From the NCBI RefSeq assembly GCF_000178855.1, contig NZ_ADVG01000001.1, positions 3,385,481 through 3,449,480 of the forward strand: a stretch of DNA of 64,000 nt. The letters are read 5' to 3'. The DNA is from Ktedonobacter racemifer DSM 44963 (GTDB lineage Bacteria; Chloroflexota; Ktedonobacteria; Ktedonobacterales; Ktedonobacteraceae). A program made the translations under genes and the position numbers. Below are positions 16,609 to 25,606 of the stretch, one piece after another. The notes beneath the pieces are model-generated. The model was not told where the DNA came from. It searched no databases and saw only the letters and a program-made list of their open reading frames with translations. Numbering within the stretch: the first letter of the stretch is position 1; each line of letters starts with the position of its first letter.

Positions 16609-18195
16609 ATGCAACCATCTGATGATCGCATGCCAGATGAATTAGATCCTCAAAATAAAGAGGTCATTGCTTTCCTTCGCCTAGTTCCTGGTACATCGGC
16701 CAGAGCTGAAAGAGAGCTAGAACGAGAAAAACCCGCTTTGGGCCGTGTGCGTCAACGATTGTTAGAAGTTCAGATGACGCAAGGTGAGGATCCCAGATCC
16801 AAATCTATGCTGAGTTTGATTGAAGTTCCAGAAGGCATTTCCCTGCGATCTAAACAACACATGTTACCTACGCAAAAACAGGGCTGGTCTCGGCGTTTTG
16901 CTTTATTGGTTGCAACACTGGTGATGGCACTGATTGTAGGTAGCCTGCTCATGATGTTTAATCTGGCAAAACATACGTCATTTATTGCCGCTAGTACCAA
17001 TCAGCAGTCCGTTTATGCATTGAGTGGAGGATGGCTTCAAAAGTTTGATACCCAGAGCGGAAGCCTGCTTTGGAAAGCTCAAATACAAACTACTCAACAC
17101 CAAGCAGGTTTGGAAACGTTCACACCGGCTAGTAATGGAGTAGTTTATATCACATCCGGGCAGAAAATTTCTACCATAAAGGCTAACAATGGGAGTCCGC
17201 TCTGGAGTAAAGATATAAATGGGGAAGTAGTGAAGCAAATGGTCTATGAAAATAATATGCTCTTTGTACTCACTCAACAGGATAGTACAAAATATAACAA
17301 CCATACTTCTCTAAAAGCCTTTGATGCCTTGTCTGGACGTGACCTCTGGCATTATGATCAAGCTGGACTGTTTTCTTCTTTTGCTGTAGTGAATCATGTC
17401 GTTTATGGAGGAATCAATCTAAATATACCTCCTAAAGGCAAGAACAAAGTCTATGCACAATTTGATTTATTTGCCCTCAAGGCTATAAATGGTTCCTTAC
17501 TCTGGCGCATTCATATGAATGATCCATTCCTCGTTAGCACATCTGGAGAAATAACTGTCGCAAATAACAGAGTCTACGTGGAAGCAAATACACTTGAAGA
17601 GACGAAGACCAATGCCCATGGCTATAGTCATCTCTACGCATATAACGCTAGTAATGGGGTATTTCTCTGGAGCACACTAGACTCTCTGAGTCCTATTTTG
17701 GGATCTCTTCTACCAGGACAGCAGATGATTTTTGCAACTTCAGGTTCTCTCTTATATGCCCTCCAAGAGCAAAATGGGCAACTGCTCTGGCGTTATACGA
17801 ATAAGAATGGAGGAGCATTGAATTGTTCCTTAACATCCCATGCCAGTGATGTCTTTTGTCTAAAAACCGAAGGTTCTAGTACCTATCTAGTTCAATTAGG
17901 TGCAAATGACGGTCAGGAGGTAGCCAAACACCTTGTAGAACATTTTGGGAATAAGGCAATTAGAGCTCCTTTGCCATCTGCAACGGTCGGGAATGACCCA
18001 CAAGGTACTGCTCCTAGTAGTGTAGATACCGGTACACTACTTTTATTCCCAGTACCATTAACCGGCGAAGATGTCAGTTATGTGGTAACACCAGACGGCA
18101 ATTTCGATGCTTTCGACAACCAGACTGGTAAGCAAATTTGGTCAAAGCATTTGATAGGAATGCCAGGACAGGTAAATCTTATGTTAGGAGCGTAA
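16609..18195 (+). CDS. membrane-anchored PQQ-like beta-propeller, probable sigma partner
   Basis: 528 residues. A cytoplasmic N-terminal part (about 1-95) is followed by one transmembrane helix (ALLVATLVMALIVGSLLMMF) and an external propeller of PQQ-like repeats (recurring DTQSGSLLWK, NNGSPLWSKD, ALSGRDLWHYD, EQNGQLLWRY, NQTGKQIWSKH). AAGGAGG precedes the ATG at good spacing. Translational linkage to the sigma gene and the topology suggest it senses an outside signal and controls the sigma factor. No classical anti-sigma zinc motif (HxxxCxxC) is present in its N-terminus, so the anti-sigma role is inference. Confidence 0.75.
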   Translation: MQPSDDRMPDELDPQNKEVIAFLRLVPGTSARAERELEREKPALGRVRQRLLEVQMTQGEDPRSKSMLSLIEVPEGISLRSKQHMLPTQKQGWSRRFALLVATLVMALIVGSLLMMFNLAKHTSFIAASTNQQSVYALSGGWLQKFDTQSGSLLWKAQIQTTQHQAGLETFTPASNGVVYITSGQKISTIKANNGSPLWSKDINGEVVKQMVYENNMLFVLTQQDSTKYNNHTSLKAFDALSGRDLWHYDQAGLFSSFAVVNHVVYGGINLNIPPKGKNKVYAQFDLFALKAINGSLLWRIHMNDPFLVSTSGEITVANNRVYVEANTLEETKTNAHGYSHLYAYNASNGVFLWSTLDSLSPILGSLLPGQQMIFATSGSLLYALQEQNGQLLWRYTNKNGGALNCSLTSHASDVFCLKTEGSSTYLVQLGANDGQEVAKHLVEHFGNKAIRAPLPSATVGNDPQGTAPSSVDTGTLLLFPVPLTGEDVSYVVTPDGNFDAFDNQTGKQIWSKHLIGMPGQVNLMLGA

Positions 18196-18200
18196 AATTC

Positions 18201-18278
18201 AATTAGAGGATAAAGGGCATGAGCATGGGCAATGGGTCGGCACCCATTGCCCATGCTCATGCCCTTTATCCTCTAATT
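18201..18278. terminator. bidirectional terminator, 37-bp perfect stem
   Basis: 37 paired bases around a CGGC loop between convergent genes, followed at once by a second hairpin (ATTACCAGGC-AA-GCCTGGTAAT, 18277-18298). It separates the sigma operon from the ABC exporter operon. Confidence 0.9.
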
Positions 18279-18299
18279 ACCAGGCAAGCCTGGTAATTC

Positions 18300-19211
18300 T
18301 TATTCGTGTACGTCGCGTTTCCAGATCACGCCGATGGAGATGGCGAGGAAGGCGACGCCATAGGCCAGAGCAACCCAGAGCGTGTGTGGACCATCTACCT
18401 TGACAAAGGGCGAGAAGGTCACTGTGATATCCAGGCTCTTAGGGAGCAAAGCTTTGGGCATCACATTCAAGATGGGTCCCAGCAGGTACGCCGTGACATC
18501 CAGGAAGAACTGCTGCTTGGTAAAGCCATGCGCCAGGTACAGGAAGAGCGACCCAATGTTATCCACCGCGAACCAGGCCAGGGCCACACTCATGCCAAAG
18601 GCCAGCGAGCGTCCAAGCACACTTACGGTAGCAGTCATGAGGATGGTCACCGCGAAGCTAATCGCGACCGTATACAGGTAGATACCAATATTATTCCAGA
18701 CCTCGGCCGGCATCTTATCGATGATGCTGATACTACCACCCTGGGAGTAGAGCGTCACCAGCGCCAGTAAGGCATTAAACAGCACCCCAGCTACAAACAG
18801 CTCAATGCCGACAACCAACATGGCCGTAAGCTTGGCCAGCAGGAGTTGTACGCGCCCAACACCACGAGCCAGGATAATGCGTATGGTTCCGTTCTGATAC
18901 TCCATACCGATCATGAGGCCCGTCAGAATCATCAAGAAGATGCCGCCAAAGACGCGCAGCACAAACAGGGTCATATTCATTTCGCTATAGAAGAACTGCG
19001 GTGAGCTGTTGGCAATGTTCGTATGAGTGCTGTTATTACTGGCAATAATAAAGTGCAATAAGATTGTTCCCGCGACTAGGCAGAGAACCATAAACCAGGT
19101 CAACCACTGGCGTGATAATTTGATCAGTTCACCCTGGATCAGACCCAGAAAACTGGGCCGCGCAGATCGTGCCAGAGACGATGCAGGGGCCTTCGCAACC
19201 ATTGTGCTCAC
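18300..19211 (-). CDS. ABC-2 type transporter permease
   Basis: 303 residues from a GTG start at 19211, chosen because AAAGAGAG lies 7 nt upstream; the frame extends to a TTG at 19232 and an ATG also exists at 19202. About six hydrophobic segments: WLTWFMVLCLVAGTILLHFI, LRVFGGIFLMILTGLMIGM, LTAMLVVGIELFVAGVLF and so on. GMEYQNGTIRIILARGVGR is the ABC-2 signature after the second helix. It pairs with the ATPase gene 53 nt upstream as an exporter of unknown substrate. Confidence 0.88.
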   Translation of the reverse strand: MSTMVAKAPASSLARSARPSFLGLIQGELIKLSRQWLTWFMVLCLVAGTILLHFIIASNNSTHTNIANSSPQFFYSEMNMTLFVLRVFGGIFLMILTGLMIGMEYQNGTIRIILARGVGRVQLLLAKLTAMLVVGIELFVAGVLFNALLALVTLYSQGGSISIIDKMPAEVWNNIGIYLYTVAISFAVTILMTATVSVLGRSLAFGMSVALAWFAVDNIGSLFLYLAHGFTKQQFFLDVTAYLLGPILNVMPKALLPKSLDITVTFSPFVKVDGPHTLWVALAYGVAFLAISIGVIWKRDVHE

Positions 19212-19264
19212 GACTTCACTCTCTTTCCTCAATCGAATATAGCTGAATAGTTGATAGTATCGTT

Positions 19265-20245
19265 TTAGATGCCAGTATGACCATCAGTCAGGCGCAAGAA
19301 GGTTTCTTCAAGGTCATATTCAGTCGTTTTTAGCTCATCAGGTATAAAGCCAGCCTGGGTCAGGAAGGCATTGAGGTCGCGCCCTCGATTATTGGGCGCC
19401 AGGGTCACGATGTCGCCCTGCTCATCCAGGCGGGCGTTCGCACCCCATGACTGCTGCCGTACCAAAGCCAGAGCCTGGGTCGCCTGCTCCAGCTTCACCG
19501 TAAACTCGCCCTTGCCCGTCGTCAGATCCTTCACCGTCGTCTCGGTAATAAGTTTGCCAAAGTTAATGATCGCCACGCGGTCACAGATCTGCTGCACCTC
19601 GGTTAGCATGTGGCTCGACATGAGGATGGTCTTGCCCTCAGCCGTCAGGCGATGCAGGAAGTCACGCATCTCTACAATACCCGCCGGGTCCAGGCCATTA
19701 GCGGGTTCATCCAGCAACAACAGTTCTGGATCTTGCAGGAGCGCGACCGCGATCCCCAAACGCTGGCGCATACCCAGGGAATAGGTGCGAACCTTATCCT
19801 TCTGGCGACCCGTCAGGCCAACGATCTCCAGAACCTCGTCAATACGCTTCGCGGGCACGCCACCCAGGACTTTACTTAAGGCCAGCAGGTTATCTCGCCC
19901 AGACATATAGCGATAAAGCGCAGGCGTCTCAATCAGGGCACCAACGCTGGGCAACACCTCGCTGCGATGTGCCAGTGTGTCCTGTCCCATGACCTCGACA
20001 CTCCCAGAGGTCGGCCTGATCAGGCCCAGGATCATACGAATAGTTGTGGTCTTGCCCGCACCGTTGGGACCCAGGAAACCATAAATCTCGCCCCGGCGAA
20101 TATCCAGATTGAGATTATCCACGACCACGCGCTGCTTATACTGCTTGGTCAGGTTATGTGTGCGTAACACAGTCTCGCCAGCACGCTCAGAAGCAGCGTG
20201 AGCGGAGACCTGGCGAGCGAGGCCCGCAATGTCAACTTGCGACAT
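19265..20245 (-). CDS. ABC transporter ATP-binding protein
   Basis: 326 residues from the ATG giving MSQVDIAG, which has AAAGGAA upstream; an in-frame start 13 codons earlier is less likely. Walker A is GPNGAGKTT, signature YSLGMRQRLGIA, Walker B LLLLDEP and switch His SSHML. The C-terminal ~90 residues form the accessory domain common in ABC-2 and antibiotic-resistance ATPases. It energises the adjacent permease. Confidence 0.93.
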   Translation of the reverse strand: MSQVDIAGLARQVSAHAASERAGETVLRTHNLTKQYKQRVVVDNLNLDIRRGEIYGFLGPNGAGKTTTIRMILGLIRPTSGSVEVMGQDTLAHRSEVLPSVGALIETPALYRYMSGRDNLLALSKVLGGVPAKRIDEVLEIVGLTGRQKDKVRTYSLGMRQRLGIAVALLQDPELLLLDEPANGLDPAGIVEMRDFLHRLTAEGKTILMSSHMLTEVQQICDRVAIINFGKLITETTVKDLTTGKGEFTVKLEQATQALALVRQQSWGANARLDEQGDIVTLAPNNRGRDLNAFLTQAGFIPDELKTTEYDLEETFLRLTDGHTGI

Positions 20246-20356
20246 AGATAGAAGATTCCTTTCGCTACCATTGCCCATCTGCACGCCGCTAAAAGTCGCG
20301 TCAAACGGGAGGAGTATTCAGCTTCACTAGTAGAACGCCTGGCAGCCTGCTAAGTT

Positions 20357-20451
20357 CTTATTCCGAAACCCAACCCCCATTCGGGGGCATGCGTCACTTG
20401 CGTGACTAGCGCTTCCCCCATTTGGGGACAAGCACGCTCAGGATTTCGGAA
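20357..20451 (+). repeat. CCGAAACCC...TTTCGG repeat, expanded copy 2
   Basis: Same family as 5724-5788, starting TTATTCCGAAACCCAAC. It is lengthened by two inserted mini-hairpins (CCCCCATTCGGGGG and TCCCCCATTTGGGGA). The family therefore tolerates, or gains, stem insertions. Confidence 0.75.
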
Positions 20452-20550
20452 AAGTAGTAACTGCACATTCGTGATGACGTAGGTAATCATATCTCAACAA
20501 TGTCGCGGAGACATCACATAATTGTCGCAAACCTGTCGCAAATGTTGAAG

Positions 20551-20599
20551 GTATGGTGTGATGGTTTCTGGGCGATGCCCAGAAACCATCACACCATAC
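20551..20599. repeat. 23-bp palindrome in a divergent promoter region
   Basis: A perfect 23-bp stem with a GAT loop, located between the divergent ABC-exporter and uvrC genes. Neither gene ends here, so it is not an ordinary 3' terminator. It may insulate the two promoters or bind a regulator. Confidence 0.8.
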
Positions 20600-20613
20600 T
20601 GACTCTCTGAGCG

Positions 20614-20642
20614 TCGACAGCGCTGGTGTGAAGGGGTATAAT
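20614..20642 (+). promoter_or_regulatory. uvrC promoter
   Basis: TCGACA (20614-20619), 17-nt spacer, TATAAT (20637-20642), about 85 nt before the uvrC ATG. Confidence 0.7.
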
Positions 20643-20727
20643 TGAAGGCACGAACAAAGTATCTATCACACTTTTGGGAATAGGCGCGTATGCTAGTAGC
20701 GCTGGTCGAGAGCAAGAGATAATAAAC

Positions 20728-22800
20728 ATGAACGAAAAGATTCAGTCAGTACTCAACTCACTACCACATAAACCGGGCATCTACTTGATGAAGGATGGCG
20801 AGGGAACGATTATCTACGTGGGCAAAGCCATCTCGCTCTATAACCGCGTACGCTCATATTTTCAAGAATCGACCGACCACAGTCCCAAGAACCGCAGCAT
20901 GGTCGCTAAGATCGAGGATATTGAGTTCCTGGTCGTTCGCAACGAGGTCGAGGCGCTTGTCCTGGAGAGCAACTATATCAAGCAGTATCGTCCCAAATAT
21001 AATGTGCTCCTGCGCGACGACAAGAGCTATCCCTACATCAAAGTATCGCTCAACGAGGACTTTCCCCGCGTGTACCGCGTGCGTAGCTTCCAACGCGATG
21101 GCAACCGCTACTTTGGCCCCTATACCAACTCGGGGGCCGTCGATGCGACCCTGGACCTGCTCAATAAATTATTCGCCTTTCGCACCTGTCGCTATGACGC
21201 CAGCGTCTGGGCACCTCCACGTACTGGCGAGCCGCACGCTGGCTGGAAGCAAAAACTGCTGAACCGTCCCTGTACCCAGTACTATATTCATCGCTGTATC
21301 GCCCCCTGCGTCGGCTACGCCAGCCGCGAGGAGTACGATAAGATTATCCAGCAGGTCATCCTCTTCCTAGAAGGCAAACATGACGAGGTGCTCAAAGACC
21401 TCCAGCGCCGCATGGAAGAGGCGGCAGAGAGCCTCAACTTTGAGGAGGCCGCACGCATTCGTGACCGCATCAAAGCCGTTGAGCGCGTGCTGGAGAAACA
21501 ACGGATTATCAATACCGAGGGGCAGGATGACCAGGATGTTGTCGCGCTTGCCAGCGGTGACGACGAGACCTGCGCCCAGGTATTCTTCTTCCGCAGCGGC
21601 AAGCTGATTGGACGCGAATACTTCATTCTCCAGGGAACACGTGATAGCGCGCCTAGCGAGATCATGAGTTCCTTCCTCCAGCAATTCTATGAAAGCTCAC
21701 CCCATATCCCCGCCGAAATTCTCGTCGAGGCCGAGCCTGATGACCGCGAGGTTCTCCAGAGCTGGCTCAAGGAGAAGCGACGCGGAACCAGTGCCGCGGG
21801 ACGCAGTGCCAGTGTCACCATCAACGAGCCTAAACGTGGCGAGAAGCTGCGCCTGGTTGAAATGGTACATAACAACGCCAAAGAGGTTCTGGAGCAGCAG
21901 CGCATCAAGTGGCTCACCGATAGCCAGAAGACACAGATGGCCCTGGAGGAGTTGCAGGAGGCCCTCAACCTCATCTCAGCCCCACAGCGTATCGAATGCT
22001 ACGACATCTCCAACACCCAGGGTTCTAACTCAGTCGGCGCGATGGCAGTCTTCGAGGGTGGCAAGCCGAAAAACAGCGAATACCGCCGCTTCAAGATCAA
22101 GACCGTCGAGGGAGCCAACGACGTAGCCAGTCATCAAGAAGTGCTGCGTAGGCGCTTCCGCAAGGCGGCAGCACTCCAGGAGGCCACGCTTGAGCGCGAG
22201 AGTGCGGCCGCCGTGGATAGGGTCAGCCAGCGGGCGAACGGCGAGGAAGAGACTGGGGGCGAGAGTGAGCAAAACGCCCTCCAACATAACTGGGCCATGC
22301 CTGACCTGATCCTGATCGATGGTGGCAAACCACAGCTTAACGCCGCACTCCAGGTATTACAGGAGCTAGAGATGGATATTCCCATCGTTGGCGTCGCCAA
22401 GGAGGAAGGCTCGCATACCCGCTCCACAACGCAGGAAGAGCTACATATTCCGGGGACGTTGGAACCCATACTCCTGCCACGCAACTCGCAGGGCCTCTAC
22501 CTGGTACAGCGTATTCGCGATGAGGCCCACCGCTTCGGTATTACCTATCATCGCAAGCTACGCACAAATCGCACCTTTAAGTCGCTGCTCGACGAGATTC
22601 CGGGCATTGGTCCTAAACGCAAGCAGGCGCTCATGAAGCACTTTGGCTCTGTGCGTGCCATCAGCACAGCCAGCCTTGACGAGCTGACAGCCATTGATGG
22701 CATGACCAGGGATTCCGCCGAAAAGGTCAAAGAGTTCATCGGGCGCAATATGGGAGCGATCACAGGCCTCACCTCTGAGCAACCAGGCGATTCAGACTAG
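20728..22800 (+). CDS. uvrC: excinuclease ABC subunit C
   Basis: 690 residues from the ATG giving MNEKIQSVLNSLPHKPG. It makes the dual incision in nucleotide excision repair with UvrA/UvrB. The GIY-YIG domain is at the N-terminus (KPGIYLMKD, IYVGKAISLYNRVRSYF). A UvrB-binding coiled coil follows (RMEEAAESLNFEEAARIRDR), then the RNase-H-like nuclease domain (IECYDISNTQGSNSVGAM, DLILIDGGKPQL), and helix-hairpin-helix motifs at the end (IPGIGPKRKQALMKHFGS, LTAIDGMTRDSAEKV). A ~40-residue charged insertion (around EATLERESAAAVDRVSQ) precedes DGGKPQ and is not usual. Otherwise full length. Confidence 0.96.
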   Translation: MNEKIQSVLNSLPHKPGIYLMKDGEGTIIYVGKAISLYNRVRSYFQESTDHSPKNRSMVAKIEDIEFLVVRNEVEALVLESNYIKQYRPKYNVLLRDDKSYPYIKVSLNEDFPRVYRVRSFQRDGNRYFGPYTNSGAVDATLDLLNKLFAFRTCRYDASVWAPPRTGEPHAGWKQKLLNRPCTQYYIHRCIAPCVGYASREEYDKIIQQVILFLEGKHDEVLKDLQRRMEEAAESLNFEEAARIRDRIKAVERVLEKQRIINTEGQDDQDVVALASGDDETCAQVFFFRSGKLIGREYFILQGTRDSAPSEIMSSFLQQFYESSPHIPAEILVEAEPDDREVLQSWLKEKRRGTSAAGRSASVTINEPKRGEKLRLVEMVHNNAKEVLEQQRIKWLTDSQKTQMALEELQEALNLISAPQRIECYDISNTQGSNSVGAMAVFEGGKPKNSEYRRFKIKTVEGANDVASHQEVLRRRFRKAAALQEATLERESAAAVDRVSQRANGEEETGGESEQNALQHNWAMPDLILIDGGKPQLNAALQVLQELEMDIPIVGVAKEEGSHTRSTTQEELHIPGTLEPILLPRNSQGLYLVQRIRDEAHRFGITYHRKLRTNRTFKSLLDEIPGIGPKRKQALMKHFGSVRAISTASLDELTAIDGMTRDSAEKVKEFIGRNMGAITGLTSEQPGDSD

Positions 22801-22943
22801 CAACAATGGGAGACAAAGGCTACTCAGTCAGGCTGACTCTCTAGCCATGCCCTGCCTCTGCCGATGCTACATAATACACAACAGAAATAAAATGGCGCCC
22901 AAAAGTGTTATGCATAACGAGTGCTAGCAGTCATCATCTGCGA

Positions 22944-22972
22944 TTGACACCTGCACAATTTCGCGCTACTAT
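22944..22972 (+). promoter_or_regulatory. sigma70 promoter of the zinc-ribbon gene
   Basis: TTGACA (22944-22949), 17-nt spacer, TACTAT (22967-22972). Transcription would start about 70 nt before the ATG at 23048. Confidence 0.8.
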
Positions 22973-23047
22973 GCTGAGGTAATGGTATGTGGTGTGGGCG
23001 CGAAGACGCCTTTGGAATAATCGAAACATACGAGAGGTGATTGGTAT

Positions 23048-23371
23048 ATGCCAACGTACGAGTATCTCTGCCGAACCTGTAATCATCGCTTTGAAACCTG
23101 GCAGAAAATGACTGATGAGCCTTTAACAGTCTGCCCTGAATGTGGTGGCGCCATTCGCCGCGTGCTGTACGCGTCGGGCGTAATCTTCAAGGGTTCTGGT
23201 TTCTATTCAACAGACCATAAAGGTGGCAACGGCACCGCCTCTGCCTCCACGGGTAGCGAGAGCGCTAAGAACGAAAGCACGACAAGCGACAGTAAAGTGG
23301 AGAGCAAGAGCGAAAGCCCGGCATCAACGCCCTCAACCGAGAGCAAGGCCGCGACTCCAGCAGCATCCTAA
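23048..23371 (+). CDS. FmdB-family zinc-ribbon protein
   Basis: 107 residues. The N-terminal ~55 residues are the FmdB/CxxC_CxxC regulatory zinc ribbon: MPTYEYLCRTCNHRFE, then VCPECGGAIRRVL and the VIFKGSGFYSTD end motif. The C-terminal half is a low-complexity Ser/Ala/Lys/Glu tail. GAGAGGTGA precedes the ATG. The molecular role of this family is not settled; it was first linked to control of formamidase and amidase genes. Confidence 0.9.
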   Translation: MPTYEYLCRTCNHRFETWQKMTDEPLTVCPECGGAIRRVLYASGVIFKGSGFYSTDHKGGNGTASASTGSESAKNESTTSDSKVESKSESPASTPSTESKAATPAAS

Positions 23372-23422
23372 TGCTGCCAGGCGCGGACCTGTCTCCGCGT
23401 CCCATCTCGAGCTCCAGGCCCA

Positions 23423-23446
23423 AAGCACCGCAAGGTGCTTTTTTTT
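23423..23446 (+). terminator. rho-independent terminator of the zinc-ribbon gene
   Basis: A 7-bp stem AAGCACC/GGTGCTT with a GCAA loop, followed by a T run. This is a compact classical terminator, unlike the long palindromes elsewhere. Confidence 0.9.
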
Positions 23447-23523
23447 GCGCTCTCCTCCCGCCAGCGAGGGATTGAGAGCTTTTACCAATATTGGAATCTG
23501 TAGGATAAGCCGCTTGGCAAATA

Positions 23524-23537
23524 TCTATTTTGTAGTA
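23524..23537 (+). repeat. candidate att site, left
   Basis: TCTATTTTGTAGTA, preceded by GCTTGGCAAATA. The same 14 nt, preceded by GCTTGGATG, occur at 31976. The right half of the palindrome seen at 31976 is degenerate here. Confidence 0.45.
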
Positions 23538-23836
23538 TTATGGGAAAATGTTTTTCTAGTCTACAAGCGGTTTCATCACATATTTTTACTGTCTAATGTC
23601 CATTTTCTTCACTCTGATAATTTTAACAACTTACCAAAGCTATGCGTTCATGTGCGCCTGGTACGCCTGTCCATGTTAAGAGAGTGTCTTAAGGTGAATA
23701 TCATGGGGCTGATTTAAGCAAGCAAAACATGTATTTAATAGCAAAGCAATCTTTTGCTGCTTATAGCATTTGCAAGCATCTCATCATTTCCGTACGCTCT
23801 GGAAATTTTCCCAATTTTATCATCTCAAGACACACT

Positions 23837-24259
23837 CTAAGAATCAACATGAATGGTTCTCTGGTTCGGGTACACACACCATTTGCACAGGCGTCGATCT
23901 GCGTTCCGCCGCTTCATGGTGTCCTCTTTGTAAAGAAGGAAATAGTGAGGAGGAACCTTTTCCCGAAGGATGTCAACGATTCTCTGTAAGTCTTCTACGT
24001 CCTCTGAGTCCCGAGTATAGACACAGATGAGCAATGCATCTGTCTCATCTCTCTTCTCCACGCGCATCTTGGCTTGAATTCCTAACTGATGCGAGCGCGT
24101 CAGCTCACAAATGGTACGCCAGATGGGGATGGCTCCCTCGCTTTTTGGCCAGAACATCCATTTGCCCGTTCGTGATGTTCCCTCCTGCTTTTCTGCTAAT
24201 GCCCAGCTCCAGACACCATCGTAGCTGGCCCCATACTGGATCAGTTCCTCTTTCATCAT
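23837..24259 (-). CDS. DUF1917/Bles03-like protein
   Basis: About 140 residues, started at the ATG pair near 24259 because GAGGAG lies just upstream. WALAEKQEGTSRTGKWMFW and LLICVYTRDSEDVEDLQRIV followed by YKEDT match, as I remember it, the family annotated as Bles03 or putative phosphothreonine lyase domain, with an eIF4E-like fold. The function is unknown. It is the first gene inside the putative integrated element and is transcribed away from the integrase. Preceding it, 23447-23836 is AT-rich and holds no gene I can support. Confidence 0.55.
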   Translation of the reverse strand: MMKEELIQYGASYDGVWSWALAEKQEGTSRTGKWMFWPKSEGAIPIWRTICELTRSHQLGIQAKMRVEKRDETDALLICVYTRDSEDVEDLQRIVDILREKVPPHYFLLYKEDTMKRRNADRRLCKWCVYPNQRTIHVDS

Positions 24260-24405
24260 GTTCTCCTCTGTCGCTTTTCCCTCTCCAATAGACGACATTT
24301 CTTTTCTCTAGAGGAATCGCGAACCTGCACGGAAATGTGGATGAGCCTGAGTCAGCACATGATACCACGAAATGTGCGGAAGAGCCCTTGATGGATGTCA
24401 GGTTT

Positions 24406-24915
24406 TTATGCTCCGTGAACGCTTGCTTCTTTATGGCGGGCATAGTGCCAGATGTCTTCTGGCCTAGTGAATCCTTTGGTTCGGGCTTCCTGGGTCCATT
24501 GGCTCATTTCGTATTTATTCTGATAGAGGCGGTTGTTACAGAAAATATTGCGGCGTGCAAAAGGGGGAGGTGTCTCTCTCAAAAGGCGCTCTCTTATAGA
24601 AGGGTCGTGAGCTTGTCTTGTTTGCCACCAGGGGGATTCAAGCGTGTAGTAGGGGTCAAGAATCCAATCTGGGCAAGGAACGCTGTAGCGATTACAGAGG
24701 AACTCGACGGATGCTGCACAAAATGCGGCCCAACGGTGGGTATATTCTGTTTCGTGAATCGGGAGGGTGAGAGGGTCGTTTACTAAGGCTGCACGCATGT
24801 CCTTTGCATAGTCATACCATGCGTTAGTAAAGTTGCCAAGAGCTGTCCAGGGGTCTTCTCCTGCACAGATTTGTTGGTACGCCCATGCTATTGTTTCGAT
24901 AGTCCTAGGCATCAT
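24406..24915 (-). CDS. hypothetical partner of the nucleotidyltransferase
   Basis: 169 residues, started at ATG ATG with GGGAG 6 nt upstream. I do not recognise the family. It is rich in aromatic residues (Trp, Tyr, Phe), mostly helical in pattern, with no signal peptide or membrane segment. It begins 32 nt after the nucleotidyltransferase stop codon, so the two are almost certainly co-transcribed. By analogy with two-gene nucleotidyltransferase toxin-antitoxin modules it may be the counterpart, but no direct evidence shows which gene would be the toxin. Confidence 0.55.
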   Translation of the reverse strand: MMPRTIETIAWAYQQICAGEDPWTALGNFTNAWYDYAKDMRAALVNDPLTLPIHETEYTHRWAAFCAASVEFLCNRYSVPCPDWILDPYYTLESPWWQTRQAHDPSIRERLLRETPPPFARRNIFCNNRLYQNKYEMSQWTQEARTKGFTRPEDIWHYARHKEASVHGA

Positions 24916-24947
24916 GATCAGCTCCCGAATCTTCCTGAGAATGGTCG

Positions 24948-25499
24948 TTATTGTCTTCCAAAAAGCTCGTCGAGTGCGTATTCAATTTGCTCTGCATTCT
25001 CCTGTTGAGCCTGAGGGAGAATGTATTGGTCGAGCAATTGTTGTGCTTGTTGGCGTGTTTTAATTTTTGTTTGTGGAAGTAGTATAGCACAATCATCGAT
25101 GTCTTTCTCACGTCCGGCCAGGATTTTGAGCGCCAGAATGTATTCTTTGGGTGGGATATAGATAGAGAGTGGTCCGTATCGTTTCCACAATTTGCCCTTT
25201 GGAATGATGACCTGGTCATAAAGGAGCATCTGAGTAAGATAGTTGAACCAGTTTGGTGGCAACGCATGCCTTTGAGCAATGGTTTGTACACTATCACGCA
25301 ATGTATAAAGCGCTTGCTGAAACGCTTCACCTTCTTCTAGCCAAAAAATGTCAATATCATTGGTTGTACGGGGAGCCTTCGCCAGGAGCATCATATAGGC
25401 TCCTCCTATGAGAAGAACGTGTATAGGATGTTGGATACCCTGGCGTGTCAATTCTTGTCCGAGTTGAGAGAGGTATTTTTCAATCTCTTTTGCTCTCAT
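24948..25499 (-). CDS. nucleotidyltransferase (DUF6036-like)
   Basis: 183 residues. The nucleotidyltransferase signature is clear: LLIGGAYMMLLAKAPRTTND then IDIFW, that is GG followed by DxD. The downstream segment (PPKEYILALKILAGREKDID) carries the third acidic position and the KxxAGRxKD helix seen in AbiEii/MNT-type enzymes. Such proteins modify tRNA or proteins with nucleotides, or act as antitoxins. The context (accessory element, tight gene pair) favours a toxin-antitoxin or phage-defence role. The substrate is unknown. Confidence 0.7.
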   Translation of the reverse strand: MRAKEIEKYLSQLGQELTRQGIQHPIHVLLIGGAYMMLLAKAPRTTNDIDIFWLEEGEAFQQALYTLRDSVQTIAQRHALPPNWFNYLTQMLLYDQVIIPKGKLWKRYGPLSIYIPPKEYILALKILAGREKDIDDCAILLPQTKIKTRQQAQQLLDQYILPQAQQENAEQIEYALDELFGRQ

Positions 25500-25606
25500 T
25501 CTCTGCTCCTGAATACGTATAGCATATGTAACGTATGCTAGTGGCGACCCTAGCCAGCTCCGTGTAGCGAAGTGGAACGGACCTGGTCGGCTCGCCTTTA
25601 CAGAAT

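Noticed and set aside
25530..25606. GC-rich inverted repeats as a structured RNA
   Set aside because: Several short complementary pieces exist, but no single convincing fold or conserved counterpart elsewhere in the window.
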